NCBI RefSeq assembly: GCF_014898815.1
Contig: NW_026515433.1
Coordinates: 890,501-954,500 of the forward strand
Origin: Panonychus citri
Taxonomy: Eukaryota > Arthropoda > Arachnida > Trombidiformes > Tetranychidae
DNA length: 64,000 nt
Direction of reading: 5' to 3'
Position numbers and translations under genes: made by a program. Below are positions 24,417 to 38,189 of this stretch, one piece after another (the first letter of the stretch is position 1; each line of letters starts with the position of its first letter). The notes beneath the pieces were generated by a model. That model worked only from the letters and a program-made list of their open reading frames with translations, ran no database searches and was not told where the DNA came from.

Positions 24417-25015
24417 TCATGATAATTTCTCAACTAGTTTAATGGTAAAGATGAAATAATATTTCACATTCTCAACAATTAACTCACCCAATCAATGAAA
24501 ACTCATCATCGCCAAAAAAAAGGAACAAAAAATTGGAAAAAATTTGACTAAAAATCAAAGTTGTAAAAAAATAAATCGACAATTAATTGTCACTTTATAT
24601 TGACTAAAATAATCGTAAATGAAATCAAAAGTTTTTGATATTTTAATAACTAACAATAAACATCGTAAATAATTTTCATTCATCAAAATCTACAATTGTC
24701 CCTTTGATTGTCAACACTAAACTAAACACCAAATGATTAAGTCATATTGATGCAAATACTTTGAGTTTTGTGATTGAATTCTGTTCAACTTTCAGTTACC
24801 AAACTAGGTGAGCATAAATTTCGTTACTAATTCATGAATTTCAATGGGTTAGTCTTTATTCCTGAACTCACATACATTTATAACTCTTAAACTTAGAACA
24901 AAGATTTAGATCAGAATCAAGTATAAAAGAATTTATTTAATTTCTAAAATGGAAAAGTTCTGATTGGTATTAATAGAAAGGAGTGTATAGTTAACGATTT
25001 AGATTTATTCTTAGA
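24417..25015. other. Spacer between convergent ATG2 and SLC22 genes
   Basis: Holds the 3' UTRs of both genes. AT-rich with several AATAAA-like words (for example near 24565 and 24655). Nothing coding. Confidence 0.5.
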
Positions 25016-28000
25016 TTAATTGTTATTTCCTTCTTTTCGTCCAAGTTGCTCGGCTTCTTGACAAGTTTCCGGAAGTGGAACGTTGAGAGTCTCAGGTAGA
25101 AATACAACGAGAATGCCCGAAAGAGCTGATGTAAGGCCAATAATCGTCAACGGAAGGAATGACTTATATGAATGTAGACTAATTATGAATGGAGCGATAA
25201 AAGCGCCGAAGTTGTTTAAACATAAGCGCGTTGATACAGCTCGAGATCGGAAAAAAGTCGGAACAATTTCAGCGACGTACAAGTAAAGGATATTGAACGT
25301 ATTGGCAGCGGTGAAACGTCCGAGGTAAAATATTATCATGAACTCAATGGAATCTAAGCAAGTAGAGTAGAAATGATATTAGTTCGAGCAAAGCAAGTTC
25401 TAAACACTCGAGTTTGAGATTCGACTTATGTGGACTCACTTTTATCAAGGAAATTTGCTAATTCGTAGATAACAAATGAAAGGCAAATGTTAATCAACAT
25501 GATTCGTCTTCGTCCATATCGATCGGCTAAATTTTTCGAGACCAGGCCAGCGATCGCATCAATGAAAGCGTTCAAAGACAAGACAAGGAATGGATTCTTC
25601 AATAAAACGGCAGCGTACAAATTGGTTCCAATGAAGGTTATCCCGTTGAGAATACTCAAAATTCCGGCGAAAATAAAGTTTCGACAAAGTCTAGGATAAT
25701 TAAGAAATTCTCTCAAAGCAAATGGGACCGGCTTTCGAACTACAATTGACTGTAGAACTTTTTCTGGAATATCTTTCCCATTAAATCGAGCAACAGTCTG
25801 AAGTACTTTCGCTCCCTTCTCAAATTCACCCTTCGAGTATAACCATCGCACTGATTCTGGAGTTAATCTACAGAGAATAAACAATCAACCACATTAATTA
25901 ACAATCTCTCACAGCTAATTAACTGTGATTAACTCACAATGAAACTAAAGGTATCAAAAACTGAGCCAATGAGCTGAGGATTAAAAGTAATTTCCAATTA
26001 CTGATGTAATAGGCAAACGCAGACCAAAGGCCATTTGTGATTGAATGGGAAGCGACGAATGCAGTAGACACAAGGAGACGATTACGAAGGCCGACAAACT
26101 CAATTACTTCAAAAGAAACAACAATCAGTTAATTGTGAAAATGAAGACAATAAAAAGAGAAAACAATTTACCCAAAACCAATGTAACTGATCCGGTGAAT
26201 GCAAATCCCATTAATCCTCGAGTTACAACAAATAAAGCAAAATCATCCGAGAATAACAAACCAGCAAGACCAGATAATCCAGCGAGCATGAAGATTACCA
26301 TAGTAGTTGGAACCCGACCAAATCTATTTAATTACAATCAATTAATTGTTCAATTATCATTAACAATCCGAATCAAATTTCATTGGGTCACCAATAAAAC
26401 GCAGAGAAAGTTAAAACCTTATAATTGTAATTCTTTAAGATTAAACTAATTACAATCAAATTCTCAGACATAATGCACCGAATCAACTCAATAATCAATT
26501 GCGATTAAATTTTTAACCCAAACAATTAGTTAATTGCTACTTACTTATCAGAAAAAGCTCCAAAAACAAAACACCCGATCGTAGCTCCAGCCCAATAAAC
26601 GGAATGGGGCAAAAGGGCCTTCCATTTGTCCTCACAAACCCAATCCCTCTGTAATTAATTGAGATGAAAATAATTAATTCTATTAATTTTCCAAGCATCT
26701 TGATCATCGCAATTAACTTAATAATTAATATCGTAAATAAATTGCTTGATTAAGCCATTGAAAGTTAACTTGGTGTTGGAAGAAACAATTTCTCAGTATG
26801 ATTGTTGCTCGTGTAATTTAATTATTAATCATAATTCAAGGCTTGATGTTAATTGTTGTATTAGAGAAATTAAAATTTGTTAATTTTGTTCAGTTTGATT
26901 AGAAAGAAAAACAATTTTTAGTATTAACAATTAAGATGAGATTAATTGAAATGAATACTGATTAACTGAAACAAATTGAATCCATTGACAAAACCTTGTA
27001 GACACTTGAAGATGATTAACTAATTAGTTTAATTAACATAGTGTGTCTTTTACAATCTAAAAATAAATCAACAAGTTAATTTAAATTAGTCCAAGTAAAG
27101 CGTGAAAATTAATTGCAGCCAAAAAAACTTTACAATTAACAACAATTTGAAGGTTGATTGTTAATCCTTTTTCAATAACATTTGAATCTTAGGCTTAATT
27201 TTTTTTCAATCAACTGAAAAACAATGAATCAAATTAATAAGATGATTAATAAATTGTCAGAGATCATCTTTGTAATTAAAGGAGAAAAATTTGAACAATT
27301 AAACCTTGAATTTAGACAAGGGAGGAACACAATTTACTAATTGTCCTTGATTATGATGGACTTGATTGAATCTTGTCTTTGGTTGATTATTTAACTTTCA
27401 CTAAATTATCAATCACTCAATCAATCAGTTAATTGTTTACACTGATTTAGTTTTGTCTCTGTTTGATTAGGATTCTTATGATTAACCTTAATTTTAATCA
27501 GCTACTAACTGATTGTTAATTGTAACAACATCTTATTCAGGAAATTGATAAAACTTGACTGTGATTATTTAATTGTTGTTTATTTATGTCTATGAGATAA
27601 TCTTAATTGTAACAATTAACATTTTCTTCTTGAAAACTTATGTTCATCTACTTAAGAGGGTTAATTGTCTTTGTAATCAAACTAGAACATTTTAATTAGA
27701 TTAACTTAATTACATCATAACAGTAAATCATTGAACATTGATCTTGTTTGCAATATTTACAATAATTCAAATTTACTAATTGTAATACATTAATAATTGA
27801 ATCATCAGCAATTTAACTTAATTTGCCTCTGTAAATATCGATATCATTATGATGGTTAATTATAATCACGATTATTATTATGAAATAAATTGTTCAACTC
27901 ATCCGACAATCAAGCAATTAACTTGACAATAATTAACATATAAATTATTGGTTGAATCTCTAGACCAATAAAATCAATAGTGAAACAATTAATTAATTTT

Positions 28001-28602
28001 GTTTGGAAAATGTTGTCAGATTAATTTTGGGCAATTAAATGATTCTAATGGTTTAATTACCTTGATCAAGGTTATTTGAGTTGAATTAAACTTAAATATG
28101 ATTATATAAATTAAGTTGATTGTCTATCAAATTGATTAATTGTTTTACTTACTTCAGAAACCAGAGTTGGATAAATTAATTGGTGATCATATTGCCAACC
28201 TTGTGGACATGGAACTGAATTAGTTAAATTAGGTGATGAATCAATGTAACGTTTAATTAGACAAGATCCATCTAATTGATTGATTAATTGTATCGGTGGA
28301 TCATCGGTTGATATTGGTGGTAAATCATTCAACAGACTATTATCAACGATTGAAAGGTTTGAGTTAATTGTTGATAGATCGCATTGATGAGGAGGAATTA
28401 ACAGAATTAAAAATTGAGAGATCATGTTCATTGAAGTGATCGGACCAACGAACAGGCAAATGTAAAGGGTCAGTAGCTTTTGGAATGACCCAAAGGAGCC
28501 AACATATTCGGTTAGAACTTGTTCTAATGTTGATTGTTTACTTTCACTATTTTCCGATTTATCGTTAATTAGTGAATTAAAAGCGTTTGAATCAACACCC
28601 AT
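25016..28602 (-). CDS. SLC22-type organic ion transporter (MFS)
   Basis: Major-facilitator transporter of the organic cation/anion (SLC22) family, in the plasma membrane. Exons in coding order: 28602-28153, 26648-26545, 26323-26172, 26106-25938, 25867-25440, 25353-25016. All phases agree and give 546 residues. Marks: an N-terminal VLTEYVGSFGSFQKLL helix before TM1; a large extracellular loop with Asn-linked sites and Cys; RDWVCEDKWK before TM2 (family: WDLVC..KW); GAFSDKFGR after TM2 (GxxSDRFGR); TPESVRWLYSKG after TM6; DRYGRRR after TM8; and LPET near the end. The start is the first ATG of the frame. The frame is open upstream to 28638, just after a possible CAG acceptor, so a short upstream exon is possible. 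The substrate cannot be told. The first intron is 1.5 kb and AT-rich. Confidence 0.9.
26649..28152 (-). other. 1.5-kb first intron of the SLC22 gene
   Basis: GTAAGT..ACAG intron, much longer than the other introns of the gene (48-221 bp). Very AT-rich with repeated CAATTA words. No open frame or element recognised inside. Confidence 0.6.
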
Positions 28603-29484
28603 GATTAACCCGTTGATGGCACAATTATCAAAATCCACTGACGATCTGATTGGAAGAAGTGAAAATGAACATTAAAATTTAAACTCGAACTGATTCTGAT
28701 CCGGATGAAGATGAAGATGAGGATGAGGATGAAGAAGATGATGATTATGATGATGATGAGAGGAGGAGTGAGAGAGATGATGAATATTCATCCTCCTTCC
28801 TTACACTTTCTCTTCATATTTCTTAATTATCTTCCCAATGATGATGATGATTGAACATTGACTTTCATGTATCCACTTGAATCATCAAGATTATAATCAA
28901 ATTGATGATAATCAGGAACTAAATGCCATTAAATGTTACAATTAGGCATCAAATTTAAAATCAACTAATCAAAAATATTACATTGATTGTTGATCGACAA
29001 TCAGTTAACAACTAATATCATTTTTAACCTCTAAATGATTAATATGTAGTAATTTTCACACTTGTTGCCAATTGTTGTACTAATTAAAATATTTAATTGT
29101 GTTACAATGTTTGTATTTGATTGAATCAATGAGTTTAACAATTAAATGGTTATCAGTTAATTGTAAAACGGATGTCAATTGTGAGCCAAATTAACAATAA
29201 CAATTGGTTAGGGTTAATTTGTTTAGGAAATTGATGATGATCTAATCAACACGCAATCAATAAAACTTAATAATTGATTAACAATTAGAGAAATTGAACA
29301 ATCTAATTTAATTTTAATTCCAGGCATAAATGATCATGATAACATTTTAATCAACAATTTTTTAACTTGTTTTCTTTATGATGTTTAGGTTTTAATTGTT
29401 ACGAAAAAAATAATTAGTAGAAATTGAAAATATAAAAGTAGATGAAAATTTGGAAAGGTTAATTTGATTGTCCAACTGATTAAG
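28603..29484. other. Upstream region of SLC22 and 3' flank of MAN2B1
   Basis: A GAT/GAG-rich simple repeat at about 28700-28765 reads CATC/TCATCA on the SLC22 sense strand, 100-165 bp before its ATG. The rest is AT-rich and non-coding, including the 3' UTR of the mannosidase gene near 29484. Confidence 0.5.
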
Positions 29485-32400
29485 TTAATCATCTAATCTT
29501 AATAAGAAAGTTCGTATTTGCATTGGTTTTAATGTGACCACAAAATCGTGAACCTCATTACCAATTTCATAATCGATCTCATTAGCTAATTGTGAATCAA
29601 CTGTTTGCCATTTTAATCGTTTCGCCTCAGAGTAAAATAGAGTTGCGGTCATTATGGTTTCTTTGACACCGTGAACGGATTTAGCGGCGAATAGGTCACG
29701 GAAATCGATCTTAACTGATTTCGAAAGTCCTTCAGGATCATCGGTTGTTTGGTAGAAATGTTCTAATCTAACAAGCCAATTGTTCACATTAATATGTTCC
29801 AATGTGAGTACGTGGACATTTGGAGGAAGTTCTTGCTTCAGGAATGAGTAAATTGTTAAGAAATCGGCTCGATAATCTTCAAACGATGCAACCGGAGCGA
29901 AAGTGACCACTGGAGCCATGAAAAGTTTGACACCCTTGTCTCGGTGGAGTTTGTTGGATGTGAGTATGTCCGATATTAGAACATAATGTTTTCCTCGAAT
30001 TACTAGTCCTTGACCATCAACTCCGGGCTCGTTCAGAGCTTCGTCCACACCGAAAGCATCGTCGTGAAGTAAACGACGGTGGACCATTAACTCGAGTTGA
30101 CCATCGGTTAAACTTGTTCCACCTTGAGATCGATCGCTAAGAACTACAAGTTGAACTTTGATTCTTCATCCTGTAAACTAATTCGACTGTTAACTGGATA
30201 ATAATTTCCAGCGACTGGTTCGATAACTTGATATTTCCAAGTTGGTCTAAAGTCTCGAGTACGTTTAACCATTTGTCGACCATTGGAGTCGGTGTAGAAA
30301 ACACCTTTCGATTTAAGATCAGTTTCAAATGAACTAATTATTTCTTTACCAACATCATCGTCGATAGGAATTGGTCCAATTTTGTAATCAAATTCAATAA
30401 ACGGGTCATCAGGATAGATTCTGATTATTTGTGAAATGTGATCTGAAATGACCTGGTGAAGTTCAAACACATCTGACGACTTGTAAAGTTTATAACTGGG
30501 TGTATCTGGGTAATCGTGCGCTGAACCGTTGGGACGGAAGATATAAGCTCCAGAAGCACGATTAGTGGCCTTGGAATTATTTCCATTCATACCTGCATAC
30601 CATTGGTACTTTTGTCGTAGTTTGATCAGCTGACCATTGGAAAGAGTAACTGATTGAATGAGTCCAGTGCCAGCATCAAAATTTGCAGTGAAATTTTTAC
30701 CGACTGCGACAAGTGGCTCATCTTGTCTACTATTCATGGCGATGGCTCGAGAGTTTTGTACATTTGATTGACTTCTTTCAACATAATAGGTCACAAATCC
30801 GAGTGCAGGTAAAACCGCGGTGAATAATAGCTCCGTTGAAGCGTTGCTGTTTCGCTCGGGGAAATCTTTCATGAAATCAGCGATAGGGACAACAGATCCT
30901 TGAACTGAATCGCCAGTAGGTCCAGTAATTGTGTATCCCGATTGATCCCAAGGGAGGCGAACTTTATAATCGTATTCGTGAGCGTATGGGTTGTAAAGAG
31001 TGACGATCACTTTGTCATTGGTCTCCGTTATTTCACATTGACTTATATTCAGTCCAAGACAAAGAGTGTGAGTGGGTTGGGGAATTTGTTTCGATTTATC
31101 TCTGACCATGAGTGTTGAATATGCTCTGTTAATCAGGTCCATTGATTGTTTGATTGCGCTGTCCAAGATGTAAGCATAATCGTAAGCGACTAGTTGCTTT
31201 TCAGTTCCAGCGACGGCATCGTGGTGCTGAAGGATTCCCATTGCTTGATGGAAATTGGCAACGGCATCAAACGCCGCTTCGTCCGTCAAATTAGCGGCAA
31301 CGTGAATTTGTTTAATGGCCTGGAAAATGTTGTTGGAAACGCGTTCATAGTATTTGAGTGCTGGTCGACTAACGTAAAACCCAGCCCAAAAAGAGTTGTC
31401 ATCTGATCCATAGGGGAAGAAATCGTCACTTTTTAAAGTCCAAGTACGATTGGCCTGATATAAACTGTACAGGTAACAAGATGGAGTCGAATAGAAAACA
31501 TTTATTTTCGATCCGTTTCGCTTTTCGGCTTCCATGGCAGCAATCAACTTATCGAGATTCTTGAACCAAATTGGTGCATTTTGATATTGGAAATCTGAGC
31601 CCATTGTGAGAATTAAATTATTCGTTGCATATTCTTTGGCCTGAGAGTTAATTATTCGGGTGAAATTGGCCACTTTTTCTGGAATATTATACTCTCGTGA
31701 TGTTGTATCATCGATCATTGGCTCATCCGAACAAGTATCATCGAAACAAAAACCATCGGGTGGATTGTAACCATTTGGAAGAACCCCCGTGAATAAATTA
31801 GCCCGTTCACCGAGATCATCCGATCCCGACCAAACCATTTCCATTGTCCTGTCGATTTCTCGTTGAGTTTTATCGTGCCAATCTAATCGACCGAAGAAAA
31901 GTCCATCAAAGTTCATTTGTGCAAATAATGACGCTTGTTCTCGTGAATGTCCGAACGGGTCAATCTGCCAGGCCACTCTTGGAATACCACATTTACCAAA
32001 AGTTGTGGCCAACCAACGATGTCCATAAGCCATTTGGTCAATAATGGCGCTATAATGTGTAGTCGCTTCATCGTTCATACTCCAACCTCCACCAATGAAC
32101 TCTAATCGCCCTGTTAATTTATCAAAAAATCAGGAAATTTAATCAATTGATAATTCAATCTGTTACAATCAGATTGAAGGGAATTGTTGACTCGGACTTT
32201 GCCAAGGGATTTCCTCGATTGATAACAATTTATCAAATCTACAATACCATTGATTGGTGAGCTTTTAATTGTTATTGTAAAATTATCTCTGGATAGTAAC
32301 AATTATTAGCAATAACAATTAGTTAATCTTCGGTTCGTGATAGAAAAACAATCAAAACAATAAGCTGATCATTTGACTTAACCTTAACTGAGCGGTTGAA

Positions 32401-33829
32401 AAGTTAATTGTTATTATTCAAATTGATTGGAGTGGGAAAATTTTTCCAACTAAAAAAAGCAAACAAAAGATGTTTAATTAATCAATATCAAAGATGCTAA
32501 TCAGTTCCTGGTTTGTCCAACAATTAACTTTACTAAACAAAAGAATTGACATCCAAAAGTAATTAGCAATTATAACAAAGAAATTATCACAATTATATTA
32601 TGATTAGCATCAAGATTGTTTCTATTTTGATTACAATTTAGTCTGCAAAGAGTTTCAAATCAATTTCAAGTTTAAATTAAGGTTAATCAACTTAAAATTA
32701 ACTGATTGCTTGATTGATTTCTCGGGTTTGTCTCCATCTCTCTCTCTCTCTCTCTCTTCCTAATTAATTGCTGAAAATGATAATTAACTAATTGCATTTA
32801 ATCATAAGACGATTCAAGTGCTTTGGATAATTTTATAAGTTGCAAATCATTTCAAACTAAAGTAAATATCATAAGTTATTAATTTCTTGATCGATAGACT
32901 TAATTAACTAATTATGATCTGATCGTAATAAGAGACAATCAAGTTCATGATCATAATTATTGTCCGACAATTTTAATCAGTCAATGATTCTCAGTAAAGT
33001 GATTAAGAAACTTCATCAGAAAGTTAACTAATTGTTTAAAACTTAGAATTTAATTATTGGTGTACTAAGAATTTAAGATATTTCAATAACCGAATCTGAA
33101 TTGCTCTTAATTGTAAATATTGACAGAGAAAAAAAAACTTAAATTAATCAATCGGAAAACACTAATCAAGTAATCATTTAGATTCGAAATTGTTACCGAC
33201 AATTTAATCTTAAGAGGCTCTTAATTTAATTGTAATTCTGCTTCTGTCTGATTGGTATATAATATTAATCACTAATTTGATAATATCCTGATGGGTAAAT
33301 GTGATAATCGGGCAAGTGTTAAGGTAACAATTTGTTAATTCAAATGAGAGGAAATATTTACCTTGATTAACTAATTGCTTGACAAGATTTTTCATCTCTT
33401 CGTCCTGATGGTACCACCAGCGCCAAAAGAAAGCGGTCTCAACGTAGATGAACCTTTTCTTTGGGTCTTTAGCCAGTTCGGGAATGACCGAATTCAAAAT
33501 GTACTGAACTCCCGCTCTTTGGATTCCAGTTTTTTGTCCCCAATAATATTGTTCATAAGTTTTCAACCTGATCAAAGTTTTGGAACAAAAGAAAACAATG
33601 AGAATTAGTAAATTGTGACCTATCGGTCGGACGATTGATTAACTTACCAACCGACATCATCGTGAGTATGAGAAACCAAATGAACGTTAATCATATCGGG
33701 TTCGAGGTGAGGACAGAATTCGTAGCCACATTTTTGATTGGATTTAGTTGACCAGGGAGGACGAGATTGACCAGTTAATAGTAACGAGCCAATTAACGTT
33801 AATTGTAAGAAAATTTTCACCGAGCACAT
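29485..33829 (-). CDS. MAN2B1: Lysosomal alpha-mannosidase (GH38)
   Basis: Removes alpha-linked mannose from N-glycans in the lysosome. Exons in coding order: 33829-33648, 33567-33362, 32110-29485 (phases 2 and 1), about 1004 residues, as usual for the family. There is a hydrophobic signal peptide (residues 1-22) and the zinc-site motif HTHDDVGW split near the first junction. QYYWGQKTGIQRAGVQYILNSV and RFIYVETAFFWRWW follow, then WQIDPFGHSREQ with the likely nucleophile Asp at about residue 180, HHDAVAGTEKQLV, and the C-terminal NYYPVNSRI..DRSQGG and ELMVHRRLLHDDAFGV blocks. A one-base gap in TTT at 30157-30159 (AAA on the sense strand) stops the frame at 30144. Adding one base restores VQLVVLSDRSQGGTSL in the other frame, so this is either a sequence error or a recent null allele. 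Confidence 0.93.
32111..33361 (-). other. 1.25-kb second intron of MAN2B1
   Basis: GTAAAT..ACAG intron. It contains a perfect (TC)n microsatellite at about 32736-32758 on the plus strand. Otherwise AT-rich, with nothing coding. Confidence 0.6.
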
Positions 33830-34991
33830 GATTAGTTGATTGTTGAGAAATTAAATCTCTCAACATTAAAACAAAAAAGTAAACTAATTTCAACAATTTG
33901 GTTTCACGGTAAAAACTATTAACTCTTGATGAAGATGAAGATGAAGATGAGGATGATCAGGATGATCGGGATGATGAGAGAGAGGAAGAGGGAGAGGAGA
34001 GAGAGAGAGAAGACAAATTATCAGAGTATCGGAAGGTGGGACGAAGATGAGGAGGTGATGAAGATGAAAAATCTTTCAAATCTTTCATTTGGAAGTCGTA
34101 ACAATCAACTAATCATCATTAGAATCATAACAATAATCAACATCGATCGCAATTTAAATTAGCTAAATTGTTACCATGATTGTTTCTATTATGGGAAGTT
34201 TTTTCTACTTCTTAATTTAATCTCTAATTTTGTGATTAATTTTATCTTCGATTGTTGAATTGATTGCTGTTGATTAATCGATGATCAATTTTTACAAGAG
34301 CATTTTGTTTATTGATAAACAAGATAACTTGATTAATTAACTTGTTATCTGTTTATATGTTTAATTAGTAAGTAATTAAAATTACTAATTAACCAAAGAA
34401 AAATTTAAACATTTACATTTTAATTGTTCATTGCTGGTGAGTCTTTAGCAATTAGATAAAAACGTTAATTGTTATTGATCGCGTAAAATTAGCTAACCCT
34501 TTAATTGATTGATTGTAATCACAATTAAATCTTGATGAGTGATAAGTGTTTTTTATGTTATCATTGACTTGTTTTCCTGATTCTTGATCACCAAATTAAC
34601 TTAATTGTAGAAACAATTTATCTATTTACTTTGAAAATTTGAATAAATTGCTCATGAAAAATTAAACTAATTAACATTTAGAGTGAAAATTTAATCAACT
34701 GTTTTACCCACAGAGTTTATCACAGTTAAATCAGTGTTATCATTGTAATTATCATTCCAATAATCAAATATGATTATAATTGTATTGTTAAGATGAGAAA
34801 CTGTTTAGATATACTTAGGATAAAACCTTGATTTATTTTCATATTTTCATCCGTTATCATCGTCCTTCATCATCACCATCATCACAATCACATCTTCATA
34901 TTGATTTGTCCAAATCAACAGTAATCATCATAAAATTTTGTCTCTCTGTTAATTAGTGAAAACTGTGAAAGTAATTAAATAAATTGTAATC
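33830..34991. promoter_or_regulatory. Divergent promoter region of MAN2B1 and AASS
   Basis: 1.16 kb between two head-to-head genes. A GATGAAGATGAAG-type tract at about 33929-34000 reads as CATC-rich on the MAN2B1 sense strand, 100-170 bp before its ATG. A CATCATCACCATCATC-type tract at about 34860-34895 is on the AASS sense strand, 95-130 bp before its ATG. The middle is AT-rich without coding character. Confidence 0.5.
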
Positions 34992-37950
34992 ATGTTACTT
35001 CCGTTGATCAAAGCCGATAGACGAGTGTTTTCCGGTCCAATTGGACCTCAATCGATTGTTAAAATGATCACGAGTAATTTTGGTTTCCATTGTAATGGAT
35101 TGAAACGATTAACAAATAGTCTCAATTTAATTAATTCGAGGTGTTACTCGAATGGATTAGACGAAAGCAATAATTCAATGATGTTGGCCATTCGTCGGGA
35201 AGATGCTTCCATTTGGGAAAGACGAGCTCCATTAGCGCCTTTTCATGTTCGCAAATTGGTTCGTAAAGGTGTTAAGGTGGTTGTTCAACCTTCCAATCGA
35301 AGGGCTTACCCACTTCAAGCCTACGTGAATGCTGGAGCTCAAGTTCTTGAGGATATTTCTGATTCCCCTGTGATTATCGGAGTCAAACAGCCACAGATTG
35401 ATAATATTCTGCCAAATAAAACTTATTGTTTCTTTTCGCATACCCACAAGGCTCAAGAAGATAATATGCCTCTTTTGGACATTGTTATCGAGCGAAATGT
35501 CCGTCTAATTGACTATGAACGAATGGTTGATACAAGAGGAAATCGTGTGGTTGCTTTTGGCCGTTATGCTGGAATCGCTGGAATGATCAACACTTTCCAT
35601 GGATTAGGTCTTCGTCTTTTAGCCTTAGGTCATCATACACCTTTTATGCACGTTGGTCCAGCTCACAACTATCGAAACTCTGGAATGGCAAGACAAGCAG
35701 TTCGTGACTGTGGATATGAAATTGCTTTGGGTATGATGCCTCGGTCGATTGGCCCGTTGACCTTTGTGTTCACTGGGTCAGGGAATGTATCTCAAGGAGC
35801 TCAGGAAATATTCCGAGAGCTTCCCTATGAATATGTTGACCCAAAAGATTTGGCTCAAGTCTCGCAAATGGGAACAACTAATAAAGTCTATGCTTCAGTT
35901 ATTTCTCGTGATTCTCATTTGGTACGGAAAGAGGGTGGACCATTTGATGCAAAAGAATACGATGAGTATCCTGATCGATACTATTCAAATTTTGCAACGA
36001 AAATCGCTCCATATGCTTCAGTCATTGTCAACGGAATTTATTATGCACCAAATTCACCAAAATTACTAACCATTCCGGACGCAAAGCGTTTACTCCAACC
36101 GGTCAGATCGCCCTGGTTGCCCTGTTCGAGCGGCAGTCCAGCTCTACCACACCGTTTAATTGCAATTTGTGACATTTCAGCCGATCCCGGAGGATCCATT
36201 CAGTTCATGACTGAATGTACCACCATCGATACACCATTTTGTTTATACGATGCCGATTACAATAAAAACAGTGAATCTTTTTCCGGTCCTGGAGTTTTGG
36301 TCTGTTCAATTGACAATATGCCGACCCAAATACCTTTGGAATCAACTGAGGCCTTCGGTGATGTTTTATATCCTTACATTTTTGATTTCATTCGTTCTGA
36401 TGCAAATAAACAATTGGAACAAGAAAACTTTAATCCAGTCGTTAAACAAGCAGTTATTGTTTCCAATGGTAAACTTGCTCCTAATTACGAGTACATTATG
36501 GATCTACGAATGTCTCGAGGTGTCCAAAAGAAACTAGATGGAAACAAATCAGTCCTCGTTCTTGGTGCTGGTTATGTTTCAAGACCTTTAGTTGAGTATT
36601 TAACTCGAGATGAAAATATTCATGTTACAATCGCCTCTGAACTTCATGGTCCGGGCGAGGATTTGGCTTCAAAGGCTAAAAATGTTTCCTCTGTTGTTTT
36701 GGACATTGTTAAACGATCTGACTCTTTAGCTGAATTAATTAATCAATCGGAATTAGTGGTTAGTCTACTTCCATATTCACTTCATTCCCTTGTCGCTAAA
36801 CAATGTATTGCCAGTGGCAAGAATATGGTTACCGCCAGTTATGTGACACCCGAGATGGAATCGCTTCATAAATCAGCTCAAGAAGCAGGAATCACCATCA
36901 TGAATGAGGTCGGTCTTGATCCTGGAATTGATCATCTCTTGGCAATGGAGTGTTTCCATCAGGTCACTTCCAATGGAGGAAGAATCAAATCATTCGTTTC
37001 TTACTGTGGTGGACTTCCAGCTCCCGAATCGGCGGAAAATCCATTGAAATATAAATTCAGTTGGAATCCACGTGGTGTTTTACTTAATAGTTTATCGGGT
37101 GCTCGTTGGGAAGAGTCTGGATTAATTCAAGAAGTTAAACCTGGTGGGGAATTGATGGTCTCCGCTCGTAAATTAGATTTCCTAAGTGGATTCAATTTAG
37201 AAGGTTATCCTAATCGAGACTCGACAATCTACAAGAAACTCTATGGTATCTCTTCAGCGGAGACTATTCTTAGAGGAAGTTTAAGGTAAGAGGAATAGAA
37301 AACTTGACAGATACTCATTGATTAACTAATCATTTTCCATCTCTATCATTAGATATCAAGGTTATTGTGATACAATGTTGGGATTACAAAAACTCGGACT
37401 TTTGGATAATCGTCCACATCCCTCACTTCACATTCGAGGTCCAGATATAACATGGAGACAATTTATGTGCTCGTTGTTTGCTCAGAAAGACGACATTCTA
37501 ATTACTAATTTGAAAAATTTAATTCTCGAAAGACTTGGATCAGAAAGTAGACTTAATTCAATCGAACAACTTGGTTTCCTTGAAGACGAACCAATTGATA
37601 AACGGGGATCAGCTTTGGACACGGTTACACATCTTTTGGCCACTAAATTGTCTTTCAGTCCGGGCGAACGCGATGTCATCATAATGAGACACAACATTGG
37701 AGTCGAATGGCCAAACGGGGAATTGGAGAATCGATTCATTAATCTGGTTGTTTATGGTGAACCTAATGGCCCTTCAGCGATGGCGAAGACTGTTGGTTAT
37801 CCAGCGGCGATTGCGAGTAAAATGATTCTAGAAGGAGAAATACAACAAAAGGGAATCGTTTTGCCTTTGGCACCAGAAATTTACAATCCGATGTTGAAGA
37901 GATTACAAAGTGAAGGCATTCACGCGACTGAGAGAAGTGAAAAAGCTTAA
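34992..37950 (+). CDS. AASS: Alpha-aminoadipic semialdehyde synthase (LKR/SDH), mitochondrial
   Basis: Bifunctional enzyme for the first two steps of lysine breakdown: lysine-ketoglutarate reductase makes saccharopine, and saccharopine dehydrogenase splits it to aminoadipic semialdehyde and glutamate. Exons are 34992-37285 and 37353-37950 (intron GTAAGA..TTAG, 67 bp), giving 963 residues with an intact frame. The first about 55 residues are basic and Ser/Asn-rich, fitting a mitochondrial presequence. The LKR half starts at LAIRREDASIWERRAPLAPFHV and includes CFFSHTHKAQEDN, GRYAGIAGMI and FTGSGNVSQGAQE. The SDH half begins about residue 515 with the Rossmann motif VLVLGAGYVSRPL and contains NEVGLDPGIDHLLAMEC and SYCGGLPAPE. 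It is divergently transcribed from MAN2B1. Confidence 0.96.
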
Positions 37951-38189
37951 CGATTGAGAAACAACAATAGATTTTACAAATTAAAATAGAAATAAAGTTC
38001 ACAATTGATTAGGTTAATTGGATCACGATTTTTTGATGAAATGATTAAAATGGGAATGGTTGATTAGTGAAATAAGCACATGTGCTATTGCATGAGATAA
38101 ACTCAAGTAATCATTTAAATTAAATGTTTATTACTTAATATGTATGAAAAAAAAGAAATACAGTACCATGATTGTACCAATGTTCTGAT

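Noticed and set aside
36250..36537. Alternative-frame ORFs inside AASS
   Set aside because: Shadows of the intact LKR/SDH frame.
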